Shown here: positions 46,715 to 57,387 of the stretch, piece after piece
Layout of the letters: every line of letters begins with the position of its first letter
Position numbering within the stretch: the stretch's first letter is position 1
Source: Pseudisothecium myosuroides
Lineage: Eukaryota; Streptophyta; Bryopsida; Hypnales; Lembophyllaceae
Assembly (NCBI GenBank): GCA_951799445.1
Contig: OX637290.1
Coordinates: 26,840,987 to 26,904,986, forward strand
Reading direction: 5' to 3'
Length of the DNA: 64,000 nt
Translations under genes and position numbers: made by a program
Notes under the pieces: generated by a model
Told to the model about the DNA's origin: nothing
Database searches by the model: none
The model's input: the letters and a program-made list of their open reading frames with translations, nothing else

Positions 46715-48936
46715 ATGGAGACACCACAGAGGCTGACGAAGGCAGAGAAAGACAAAAATCGCTTACGGCCGGGACAGAAACACCGCAAGCGGCTACACGT
46801 ATTGAGAAATCCAAATAAACTTGCATTTAGGGGATGGAGGGAGGAGCCTGATCCATGGAGTGCTGAAATATGTGCTCAGTACATTGAGTGGTGCCATATT
46901 GACAAGGTCTTTCCAGAAGAACGACACAATTTTCATCGTCGTTTTCACAAAGCCAACTTGAAGCACTGCAACGACCCAGAATTCAAAAATCGTTGCATTG
47001 AGGTCTACCAATTTTTGTACAACCAGCCCCTCGTGAAACGAAACAAAGTGAATCTTTTCATTGCACGAGGTGTCCAAGCCGAAATCAAGCTTGAAAAGCG
47101 AGTAGATTGGTCGACCTTGAAAGATGTTGGCTCAAATGTTATAGTTCCAACTCCTGCCAACGGATTCATTCCAAAGGCAAAAAAGTTTCCAGAGGGTGGT
47201 TTGGGTAGTGTCCGGACGCAAATTGATTCAGTTGACAACTACCAAACCAATGATTCCGCTACAGATAGCGACTCAGATGGAACTCATACTCCACCATGTC
47301 CACTTGGCCTTAAAGAGCAGCAACGAGCCAAGAGAAGGAGGGCACTACAAACTGCTTTGGATGCAACACAAGGAAATGTAGCAACGGGCGAAGATGACGT
47401 GGCGCGGATAGCAGCTGCTACTGTTGCGGCGGATACTATCAACAATTTGAAGAATGAATTGGGCCAAAAAGATGACATCATTCGTGACTTGTCTGCTGCG
47501 TCCGCCCAATTTGTTACACAATTGAAGGAGAAGAACGACCTACTTGCAAAGCAAGAACGTGACATACAAGAGCTTTGGCAAGCTTTGGAAGCTGCTACGA
47601 TGAGAACTGAGGGTGCTGACCCAAGAGGGCATCGTGAAGGCATGCATGAGGAAGCAGATGGCATGGAAATACCTCAGATGCAAGAAAATATTGTGACTCA
47701 TGCTGTAGAAGCTGCTGCATCCATGACACCAACACAAGATTCACTGTCGTTTGACACTTTGAATGCCATTATGAGTGTCGCAGTTGTGGAAGGCGAGGGG
47801 GGGCAAACACTTCCAAATACTGAAGAACTCACAAAAGTACGTGCCCAAAATGTTGATCTTCAAAGTCGTTTGGATGCATTGGTAGAGCAATATTATCAGT
47901 GGAAGTTGGCATGCATCTTCACAGCGGATCAGAACAAACAAATGGCTGCGGAGTTCAAGAAGGTTGCCAACAATTACTTTCAACACAATCAAGAAAGGGT
48001 TTTCGGCTTAATGTCATGGGCCAACGTAGATGACCTTTTCAACCTCGCGGAGATGGCAACCCAAAAATTGTGGGCAATCAAACCATCATTGACTGGTCCC
48101 AACACAACTGGGATTTCAAAAATGCGATCTCTTCGCTTCCGGGCAAGCCAATGTTGTTGTGGCCAAAGCCTTCAACCTTCGTGTTTGACGGTACTTCGTG
48201 CCCCATTTGTATGAATCCATTTGGCCCCGAAGGTGCAATGCACTTAGGCACATGCGAGCACCTCTACCACCCAATTTGCTTGATCAGCTTGATGATAACT
48301 CGTAGACGGTGTGCAATATGCAAGGCTCCTTTCCACGAGCGCTTGTACGAGCTGTTTGGGTTGGTTTCATATATGCCTCCAAATTGGAATTCGATGTATA
48401 CAATGCCCCTCATGATTCCAAGGTATGGGGACAAGACCTTGTGTAAAGTTGGCGTTACAAGCACCACTCTTTGCAAAAACTGCATCTCTCTGATGAATGG
48501 GGTTGGGAGACAAATCCAGATGAAGTTATGCGAGTGTGCGAGAATTTGATCCCAATGAAGGACAAGTTCAATCTCGGAAAACGGAATTTCTTCTACCAGT
48601 GCTTCAATGGACATTGGGACGAAGATACTCAAAAATTCCGTATGGGACCTCACCCCAAATCATGGCTATGGAGCGTTGATGGAGTCCGTATCACTAATGA
48701 TGATGGAATTCGGATCATAGACGAATTCGGATATGAAATACCTTCCCAATCCGAGATGCTTGCCAGATCGGAATCCGAGTGGAGAGAGATTTTTAAGTCC
48801 GATGCAATAGATTTTTTGCTTGACGAACACAGTCCAAGGACTCGACAAGCTCTTCGACAAATGCAGAACTCACAGTTTATGAGGGCTGTATTGGAAGTGG
48901 ATGGACCAGCAAGACGAACCCGGTCTAGAGTTTGAC
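46715..48936 (+). pseudogene. YIEWCHIDK-domain/coiled-coil/RING-H2 protein, frameshifted
   Basis: From ATG 46715 (METPQRLTK) the protein has a basic start and a new domain at about residues 22-137 (KRLHVL, LAFRGW, YIEWCHIDK, DPEF, RVDWST). A linker with an Asp/Ser stretch and an Arg-rich tract follows, then a helical coiled-coil part (about 240-320 and 390-460). After a frameshift near 48060 comes a RING-H2 finger, C-x2-C-x14-C-x-H-x2-H-x2-C-x10-C-x2-C (48199-48321), then a C-terminal region in a third frame (shift near 48365, apparently an AT duplication) with a TAA at 48444-48446. The original product was about 740 aa. RING fingers usually recruit E2 enzymes for ubiquitin transfer; the target is unknown. 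It has an N-terminal paralog at 53255-54349. Confidence 0.75.
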
Positions 48937-50540
48937 GACTTCGTCTAGGCTCAGACGAAGACCACATTGTAGAAGCGGGGGGAAACGACAACGAAGCAGG
49001 CCCGAGTGGCACGGCAGGCAGCCCCATGAATATCGATTGACTGCACTCCCGTGTATTATGGTGAAGAAGAAGGCAAATCGGATAGAAGTATATAGCAGTA
49101 GACTTTAGACAGGCTTATAGAATATTTTTTTCAGTGTAAATTACTATATACGCTAATGTACGGCTACTTGTAGAATGTACAGTGATCACCTCATACATTT
49201 TTTTTCAATTTTGTATTGTATGATGGATATGAAATACATATATACTTCTCTTTTTATTATGTGCAAGTGTGCTATTTGGAATTGTTCATTTCATAGACAT
49301 TAGAAATAACTATGAAGCCACTACAATATCTTGTTACGTAACATTCCTTTTACAGGCATAAATGCCAAAGGGAACACCTTCCTTTGAGACTCAAATATGA
49401 AACCTAATTCATCCTTATATATTTTGTGAAGGAAACCTTTTTGTTTTAAAACTTGCTCCAAAATAAATAGTTTAAGTGCCTCCCTAGTAATATGTTATTT
49501 GCTATTTCTAAAACCAAAAGAATAATCCCTTGTGAGGAATGAATTCAACCTCTGAAGTATAAGAAGTGGTGACCACATGGATTTCCAGACATTTGCATTT
49601 GAAGTGCATAAACTTCATTTAGTTGCACCTTGTCCAAAAAGATTTGAAGTCTTCGAATTTGCCTACCTCAAATTGTTGGCAATAAAAAATGAAGGAGTGG
49701 CTTCAAAGTATTGGACAAATTTCAAGCAAAATAGAATTCATTTTCTTATTCTAAGTTTCTAACAATTATATTTTGAAAGCCTCCCTCTCTTTCCATTTTT
49801 TCTTTTTCTAACAATTATATTTCAAGCCTTCTACGTGGATTATCCCCTATGGAGTTCGATTTCAAAAAAATTAATATTTGAAGTGTCTCCCGAGTCCCCA
49901 TCAACCCCTTCTTTCTTGTTTCCAACAATTAAAATTACAAAGCCTTCCAAGGAGGTAATGTAGATACTCCACATTAAAAAATAATGTATGCTTAATGGAT
50001 TACACCCCAACCTTTTTTTTCTTCATCCAATCATTAAATGTTTAAAGCCTTATGAGAAAGAAACCTTTGAAGTCCAGATGACAAAAAAATTTAATAGTTC
50101 AAGTGCCCTCCTCTTAATCCCAACTTCTCTACTTGGTAATTTAAAGAATTAAAAGTATAAATGAAGCCTTGCTAGGAAAAACAATTTGCTCCAAAGGAAT
50201 TTTTTAATTGTTTCTAAGCTTTTCCTATTAAATCCTATTTCTTGAATATGAACACTTCAAAATCGAGGACATTATGAATAAAAAAATTAAAAACATTCTA
50301 CTTCAAAGAAGGAAAAATAAATAAAAGGGCCTTGGACCTCATCCTCTCTTTCCAAATTCGATAATGAAGTCAAGAAATGCTTGTCTAGAAATAACATTTT
50401 TAGGCAAAGGAAGTCCAATAAATCCCTCCGGAAGTTTACATGTCTAATTAAAGAATAGCATTTAATCTGAAACACAACGTAGTATTTTAGGCATTTGAGC
50501 TCAACTTGGGGCGTGAAATCATTTGAAAATTGTAGTAGTT
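48937..50540. other. 3' flank of RING gene, AT-rich
   Basis: Contains the presumed 3' UTR (AT-rich from 49100) and about 1.3 kb of AT-rich sequence with no supported gene. Confidence 0.5.
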
Positions 50541-52735
50541 GAACTCCTTCATTTGCATATTCAATGATCCAAACTTAGGAGCAAGAATGAGCTTCCCCGA
50601 ATTTAATGGAGACTACTTTGAATAGGGAGGGAGAATCCCATGCCGAGGTCAAAGTGGCTGGGACTGGGCGGTCTGCTGGATTCTTGAGTCCGCGCCCTTA
50701 CGTCCACGCCCGCTCCTACGTCCGCGCCCGCGATTGAGTCCCCGCCCTAAGTCCGCGCCCGCGATTAAGTCTGCGCCCCTACGTCCGCGCCCGAACAGTC
50801 CCGAAAACCAGGAGCATTCGGGAGTGAACCAAAACTCCTTTAAGACTGCGCCCATGAGTCCGCGCCCAGACAGCCCTGAACCCTAAACCCTAAAACCCTT
50901 CAAATACTTGGATTGGCATTCATTTATTTATTTTAAATGGGGAGGGAGTGGAACCAAACGCCTAAGTGGTGGAAACAAATTTTAAATCATTGAGTGGGGA
51001 CTTACTTGTGATAAATAAAATGGGGAGGAGTGGAACCAAATGCCTAAGTGATGGAAACAAATTTTATATCATTGAGATGGGGACTTACTTGTGATTAAAA
51101 AAATGGGGAGGGAGTGGAACCAAATGCCTAAGTGATAAAAACAAATTTTTAATCATTGAGATGGGGACTTACTTGTGATAAAAAAAATGGGGAGGGAGTG
51201 GAACCAAATGCCTAAGTGATAAAAACAAATTTTAAATCATTGAGATGGGGACTTACTTGTGATAAAAAAAAATGGGGAGGGAGTGGAACCAAATGCCTAA
51301 GTGATAAAAACAAATTTTAAATCATTGAGATGGGGACTTACTCGTGATAAAAAAATGAGGAGGGAGTGTAAGCAAATGCTTAAGTGATGGAGTCAAATTT
51401 TAAACCATGAGGTTGGCATTTACTTTATTTTTTTAAATGGGAGGGAATGGAAGCAAATGCCCAAGTGGTGGAGTCAAATTTTAAATCATTGAGTGGGGAC
51501 TTACTTGTGATAATGAAAATGGGGAGGGAGTGGAACCAAATGCTTAAGTGGTGGAGTCAAATTTTATATCATTGAGTTGGGATTGACTTTTTTTATTAAA
51601 ATTAAATGGAGAGGGTGGTGAAGGAACCCGGACCAATTGATGAGAAGGTACTTGAACTCCTTCATTTGCATATGCAATGATCCAAACATGGGAGCAAGAA
51701 TGAGCTTCTACGAACTTAATGGAGACTACTTTGAATGGGGAGGGAGAATCCCATGCCGAGGTCAAAGTGGCTGGGAATAGGCGGTCTGCTGGATTCTTGA
51801 GTCCGCGCCCGTACCTGCGTCCCCGCCCTGCGTCTGCGCCCTTACGTCCACGCCCGAACAGTCCCGAAACCCAGAGGCTTTCAGCAACTGCCTTAAGTCC
51901 GCGCCCTAAGTCCGCACCCGAACAGTCCCAAAAACCAGGAGCATTCGAGAGTGAACCAGAACTCTCCTAAGTCCGCGCCCTAAGTCCGCGCCCGAGCAGT
52001 CCCCAAAACCCAAAGTGAATGCTTCTAGATGTTTGAGTGGGGATTCAGTTTTGAAAAAAAAATAATTGGGGAGGGAGTGGAAGCAAATGCTTAAGTGGTG
52101 GAGTCAAATTTTAAATCATTGAGTGGGGACTTACTTGTGATAAATAAAATGGGGAGGGAGTGGAACCAAATGCCTAAGTGATAAAAACAAATTTTAAATC
52201 ATGGGATTGGCATTCACTTATTTTTTTTAAATGAGGAGGGAATGGATGCAAATGTCCAAGTGATGGAGTCAAATTTTAAATCATTGAGTGGGGACTTACT
52301 TGTGATAATGAAAATGGGGAGGAGTGGAACCAAATGCCTAAGTGATAAAAACAAATTTTAAATCATGGGGTTGGCATTCACTTATTTTTTTTAAATGGGG
52401 AGGGAATGGATGCAAATGCCCAAGTGATGGAGTCAAATTTTAAATCATTGAGTGGGGACTTACTTGTGATAAATAAAATGGGGAAGGAGTGGAACCAAAT
52501 GCCTAAGTGATGGAAACAGATTTTATATCATTAAGATGGGGACTTACTTGTGATAAAAAAAATGGGGAGGGAGTGGAAGCAAATGCTTAAGTGATGGAGT
52601 CAAATTTTAAACCATGAGGTTGGCATTTACTTTATTTTTTTTAAATGGGAGGGAATGGAAGCAAATGCCTAAGTGGTGGAGTCAAATTTTAAATCATTGG
52701 ATTGGCATTCACTTTATTTTTAGTCCCACGCGAAA
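50541..52735 (-). repeat. Tandem array B, reverse orientation of array A
   Basis: The same ~80-bp units as array A but reverse-complemented ('ggggagggagtggaaccaaa', 'tgcctaagtgat', 'ggggacttacttgtgat'). A higher-order copy starting 'gaactccttcatttgcatat' recurs at 50541 and 51654 (period ~1.11 kb), each leading into GC motif boxes (50685-50880 and 51795-52010). Together with array A it makes a large inverted repeat around the RING gene. Confidence 0.85.
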
Positions 52736-53254
52736 ATTTGGCAAGCCTTATGACGAAATGTCCTTTGTTCAAAATGAAAAAAATTTAACGATTGAAGTAG
52801 CCTCCGGCAATAGTTGGTGATGCTGACAATATATTCGAAAAATTCAAATGTTATTTAATTTGAACTTTCAAAGTAACATTCATAAAAGATCATGTGAACC
52901 TAAAACAATCTAACTTTCCTAAACCTTTGTACGGTGTGCTTTAGACATTTTTTGGCATTCAATTGGAAAAAGTGCATTCATAGACCATCACACACTAATT
53001 AAGCAACATGGGGTTGTGGGTACAATCATGACCTTTGACATGCACAAGGGAATTTAGCATTGAAGCTCAAAGTTAGCTTTATAAAACAAGCATTGTTCAC
53101 ACTTGAGGACATGGCCTTTTTTGGGGTCATTAATGTTCTTAAGTTTAATCGTATCTACCAAAATACGATGCCCCTATGTCCCCAGGTCTATCTAAATAAA
53201 TCCCTGACCGCATTGTTGGCGGTTTTAGTGTCAATCCAATGAGGTCATGCTTCC
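52736..53254. other. AT-rich spacer
   Basis: No supported gene; it separates array B from the 3' end of the minus-strand paralog. Confidence 0.45.
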
Positions 53255-54349
53255 TCAGAATGGTGGCATGCGTGCTCGAGCCTCGAGGTCAGCAATATTC
53301 TTCTTGTATGCTTCCTCCTTAATACAAAAATCTCTTTTCATGATTTCTATGTGCATATCGAGTTCATCCTTTTCTTGACGGAGTTGCAAGACTTCAATTT
53401 GCAGGTCTTCAATCATTTTGAGCAAGGATGCGTTGTCTCGGTTGGACATCCATGTTTCCTCTTCCACCGAATGTAATAACCCTTGTGCTACCATGGGAGG
53501 CTCTGACATGGTTCCTTCGGTAGAATCCCTTAGTGCCGCTTCGTCCCACATGTCAAGTTCGGCGAGGTGTTTGTCAAAATTCTCAACTGGATCGAATGGC
53601 GGCGTAGGTACTACACTGTCATTTTTTGTTTCTTTCTTTTCAACATGAACATCTTCAATGCCTCCGTCTTCTACTAGAGACTCCCAGTAACAACGTAGTT
53701 GAGTGTCTCGCAGACTTTTAAGTCTGTCATCCCTCTCTTCTTTCGTGCATCCTGATTTGAGGTCAACATCAGAGTCTTCGGACCACTCGACACACACATC
53801 TAGAATGTTTAGTATGTCTTTTTTTGCCTTACTGAGGCCCCCGTATTTTTTATACTTCCGTTCTTGTGGGATGTCAATGCCCTCTAGAGCTTTCACAATC
53901 TGCATCGAACCTGTCTTTATCGTACTCCAGTCTACTCTACGAAGGAGTTTCTTTTCCGCATACACCATACGCAAGATGGCAAGACTGCATTCGTTCCTAC
54001 CTACGTATGCGGTATTATAGACGTGTTGAGACACTTGGATGCATCTTTCAAGGAACTCCGGGTCTTTGCAGTAGTGAAGGTTGGCCACTTGGTTCTTGCA
54101 GTGTTTCTTGTGCTCACTATGTGGAAACAATTTATCTATGTGGCACCATTCAATGTATTTGTCATAGGTTTTGTGGGTCCAAGGTTGCGGTTCAGTTTTC
54201 CAACCAGCAAAAGCAAGGTTGTTCACATCGAGTAGGATATGCAACCGCTTTTTGGATGCCTTGCAATTGCGACTCCTCCCAACATCACGAGGCCTCATAG
54301 TACAAGGAACAAGTACTGTTACATTCGATGCTTCACTTTGTTCGGACAT
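53255..54349 (-). CDS. YIEWCHIDK-domain coiled-coil protein, intact
   Basis: Uninterrupted 364-aa frame from ATG 54349. Residues about 31-145 align with residues 22-137 of the 46715 gene: KRLHIL, LAFAGW, EPQPW, YIEWCHIDKLFP, NLHYCKDPEF, ERCIQVSQ, AEKKLLRRVDWST. The middle is acidic and charged. The last ~70 residues form a heptad-rich coiled coil (LLKMIEDLQIEVLQLRQEKDEL). No RING finger follows; the frame stops after MPPF. No known family is recognised. The basic start of the domain could bind nucleic acid, but that is only inference. It is divergently arranged with the transposase, sharing the motif array 54530-54840. Being open while its neighbours are broken, it may still be expressed or has been recently selected. 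Confidence 0.7.
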   Translation of the reverse strand: MSEQSEASNVTVLVPCTMRPRDVGRSRNCKASKKRLHILLDVNNLAFAGWKTEPQPWTHKTYDKYIEWCHIDKLFPHSEHKKHCKNQVANLHYCKDPEFLERCIQVSQHVYNTAYVGRNECSLAILRMVYAEKKLLRRVDWSTIKTGSMQIVKALEGIDIPQERKYKKYGGLSKAKKDILNILDVCVEWSEDSDVDLKSGCTKEERDDRLKSLRDTQLRCYWESLVEDGGIEDVHVEKKETKNDSVVPTPPFDPVENFDKHLAELDMWDEAALRDSTEGTMSEPPMVAQGLLHSVEEETWMSNRDNASLLKMIEDLQIEVLQLRQEKDELDMHIEIMKRDFCIKEEAYKKNIADLEARARMPPF

Positions 54350-54529
54350 ACTTCACAAAGATGTTAGCAAAGGCTAAGTACAAGCCAGGGTCAGTGGGTC
54401 ACAAGTAGCGAAATGGACGAGTAGAGTGATGCCACATGTGTCCGGGCTGCCGAGGTCCAAAGCCCCAACTTAGAGCTCAAAGGCGAATTCCAAGATTTTG
54501 GGGCTGACTAAGGCAGCATTGGAGATTGT

Positions 54530-54853
54530 GCCTGGCCGGGCGGGTACTTATGGTACCTAGCGCGCGCGTTCTGCCGGGTGCGCATTCAGTCCGCGCCCCG
54601 ACCCCGCGTCTGGGCGCGGACGTTACTGAGCGGTGACTTACAGCCTGGCGCGGATGTATGCGATTAAGTTTCCGCCCGTGCCTTCCCGTCCCCGCCCCTC
54701 CCTCTGCGACGCAATTACGTCTACGCCTGAACTGCAGTGTCCGCGCCCTGGCCCACTGCGTCCGCGCGTATTCCTCCAGCGTCCGCGCCAGTACATTAAG
54801 TTCACGCCCATACGAAGTAGGTCCCCGCCCCTACAAGAAAACAGTATATAAAC
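54530..54853. promoter_or_regulatory. Divergent promoter with GC motif array and TATA box
   Basis: Boxes gtccgcgccccg, gtccccgcccct, gtccgcgccctg, gtccgcgcgtat and gtccgcgccagt repeat every ~20 bp between the two divergent genes. GTATATAAAC at 54844-54853 is a TATA box for the transposase, 264 bp before its ATG. I find no clear TATA for the minus-strand gene. Confidence 0.6.
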
Positions 54854-55107
54854 GGCAGGCAGCAGGAGAGGGCCTTACGTTTTTCACTCGTGCCTCTGTT
54901 CTAGGACTCCATTTTGGGCTCCTAGGTTGATAGAGATAGTGGGTGAAAGACAGTCTTGGTTTGATGCTGAGGTGATGTCAAAATCACTTCTAGTGGACAA
55001 CCAGCGCTAACAGTTGTTACTAGCACTATTTTGTTGTTACTAGCCTTAATTTAACGTTGAAGTTTTGGCCTATACCAGGAGAACATTTACATCCATCGTG
55101 AATCGTG

Positions 55108-56185
55108 ATGGCAAGTTCGCGGAAGCAAACAAAACAGTGGGAACCGTGGTACGAGTTCTCAGATTGTGGGACTAAAGTGATTTGCAATTTCTGCAATGCG
55201 ACATTCAGCTACAAACGTGAGCGTGCTTTTGTGCATTTCGGATACAGGTCAAAGTCAGAGAGGTCGTTGTGTCGTAATATACCTCGGGCTGTGCGACAAA
55301 AATTTTCCAAATGTGGAAACTTTGATCCACAACGGATGAGTGCAGAGGACATGCAGGATGCTCTGTCAGCTCCCAGCGGGCCATCCCAAGTACCTCCAAC
55401 AGGTACTTCGAGCCAATCCACTCAAAATGGAGCAACGGAAGGGACGACTAGAGATGGGGGGAACACGAATGAATCAACGCAACCTCCTCACAGATCCTCA
55501 AGTCTAGCTGCATCAAATTCCACAAGATCTGGCCCATTACAACAGCAACGCATGAGCGATGCCCTCAATATTGCAAAGAGGAAGGAGTTGGATGAAAAGT
55601 GGGCGAGCTTTTTCTATGAAGCGAATGTGCCATTTAATGTGGCGAAGAATCCAGCGTTCATCGAGGCGGTGAAGGCAACGTCATTGGCACGATTTAAATA
55701 CTCTCCACCATCCTACCATAAGTTGAGGACTCAATCAATTGAACCGAAGAAGTTACAGATTGAGAAGGAGATTCAAGTGAAAACGGCTTTTGCGGTGAAA
55801 AATTATGGGGTGTCAATATGCACTGATGGTTGGGATGATGTCAATCGACGTCCCCTCATGAATGTAATGATGTCATGCCCCACTGGTGACGTGTTCCTTG
55901 GATCCATAGACACTTCCGGGCATACGAAAAGTATGATCTATATAGCAGATCAATTGAAAGTATTCATCGAGAAGGTGGGTGCCAAAAACGTAACTCAAAT
56001 TTGTACGGACAACGCAGCAAACATGCTTGGGGCAGTGGATGATCTTATCATCACATACAAGCACATTTTAAGTAGGGTGTTTGGCGCACGCATTGGATCT
56101 ACTGTTGGAAGACTGGGCCAAGGTCGATCAATTTAAAGATTTAATTCTCAGGGCAAAAAGGGTGTGTCAATACATTAGGGGCCAT
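55108..56185 (+). pseudogene. hAT transposase, N-terminal part (BED, DUF659)
   Basis: From ATG 55108 (MASSRKQTKQ) a BED zinc finger occupies about residues 10-60 (WYEFSDCGTKVICNFCNATF, with later His and Cys). A Ser/Thr/Gln-rich linker and the DUF659 catalytic region follow (VSICTDGWDDVNRRPLMNVM and QICTDNAANM, the acidic residues expected of the DDE core). One extra base in a GGG run at about 56075 shifts the frame just before the CLAHALDLLLEDW motif. The frame then reaches IRGH at 56185, where the nested element begins. It cuts and rejoins hAT ends in active copies; this copy is dead. Confidence 0.88.
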
Positions 56186-57387
56186 TGTCGCAGCACAGAG
56201 TAAGTGAATTCCCTATTATACTCCCAAAAACCACTCTAAAGCATAACAAAATGACTCTAAAGATCGAACCCACGAGATTCTGTGAAGTGTCTAGCTCTAT
56301 TCTCAACTTAAGCTCAGCCAGTATCCAATTTCTACTTTCCGGTCCTAGATCTAAAACCGGAAACAACAACACACCGAAAACAACGACCAGACCTTTCTCT
56401 ATTTCTTCCGGCCTGTCAAGCTATTCGGTCCTGTAAAACTTCCACAACCCAGGATCCTAACACTTCTGATCCTGAAACTCCTCTGGACCGATCCGATCCG
56501 GTCCTTTCACACGTACTCTCACTCCACTCCGGTTTAATTTTGCCTCTGTTTCACCATCAGAGGGTTCGCCGCTTGCTTTTGAGAGTGGCAGGCCCGCCAC
56601 TCCTTCCGTGACTTATAGTGGCTGAAGACCCACTTCTCTAATCCACTACTTTCTACACTAGCGCGGATCCGGTTTGATCTCTCACAACCACCCGGACAGC
56701 GATCCGGTTGGCAGGTCACACAAAGACCCCCCCGTACGATCCTCTCATACTACAACGACCTTGATGCCAAGTTCCCTCCGTGCAAAGTTAGGTGGTTACA
56801 AGTGAACTCGTCCGTTCCAACATCAACTAAAGCTCTTCCGTTTACCAACTAGGGCAGCGAGACCTCACGGGAGATCGGGCACTCAACCGGATTTCCTATC
56901 CAGGAGTTCTAGCGCGACTAAGGACTCCTTCCCTATCCGCCTAGCCTAACAACGGCTTTCTCGCCCAGAATCGTGAACTGAAGAGGTGCTGAGGAACTGA
57001 AATCCGCTCCCAACACTTAGAATACCCACTCACATGCACATAAGAGCAAAACAAACACACTAAGGGGAGAAATCTCTCTAGAATCTGCACACATTTTCCT
57101 AACTCCTCACCAAAACAGCCCTGCCACGCGCGGGAGAGACGTACAACAAGAAGTCAATAGAAAATGCACAAAAACTCAAGGGAAAAGACTCCCAGTCTCC
57201 TTTGCAGAGACTGACTATATACATTTTAAAACTCAAAAAGTCAACACAAAGCGGCCCGGAAAGTCCGCGCGGAACTTTCGGTCCCCGCCGAGCCGGCTAG
57301 ACCGGAAAACATCCGATCCAGACCAGACACATCCGGATCAAATCCGGTCCGGTCCTAACTAACAAATATTTACAACTAAAATCCTAA

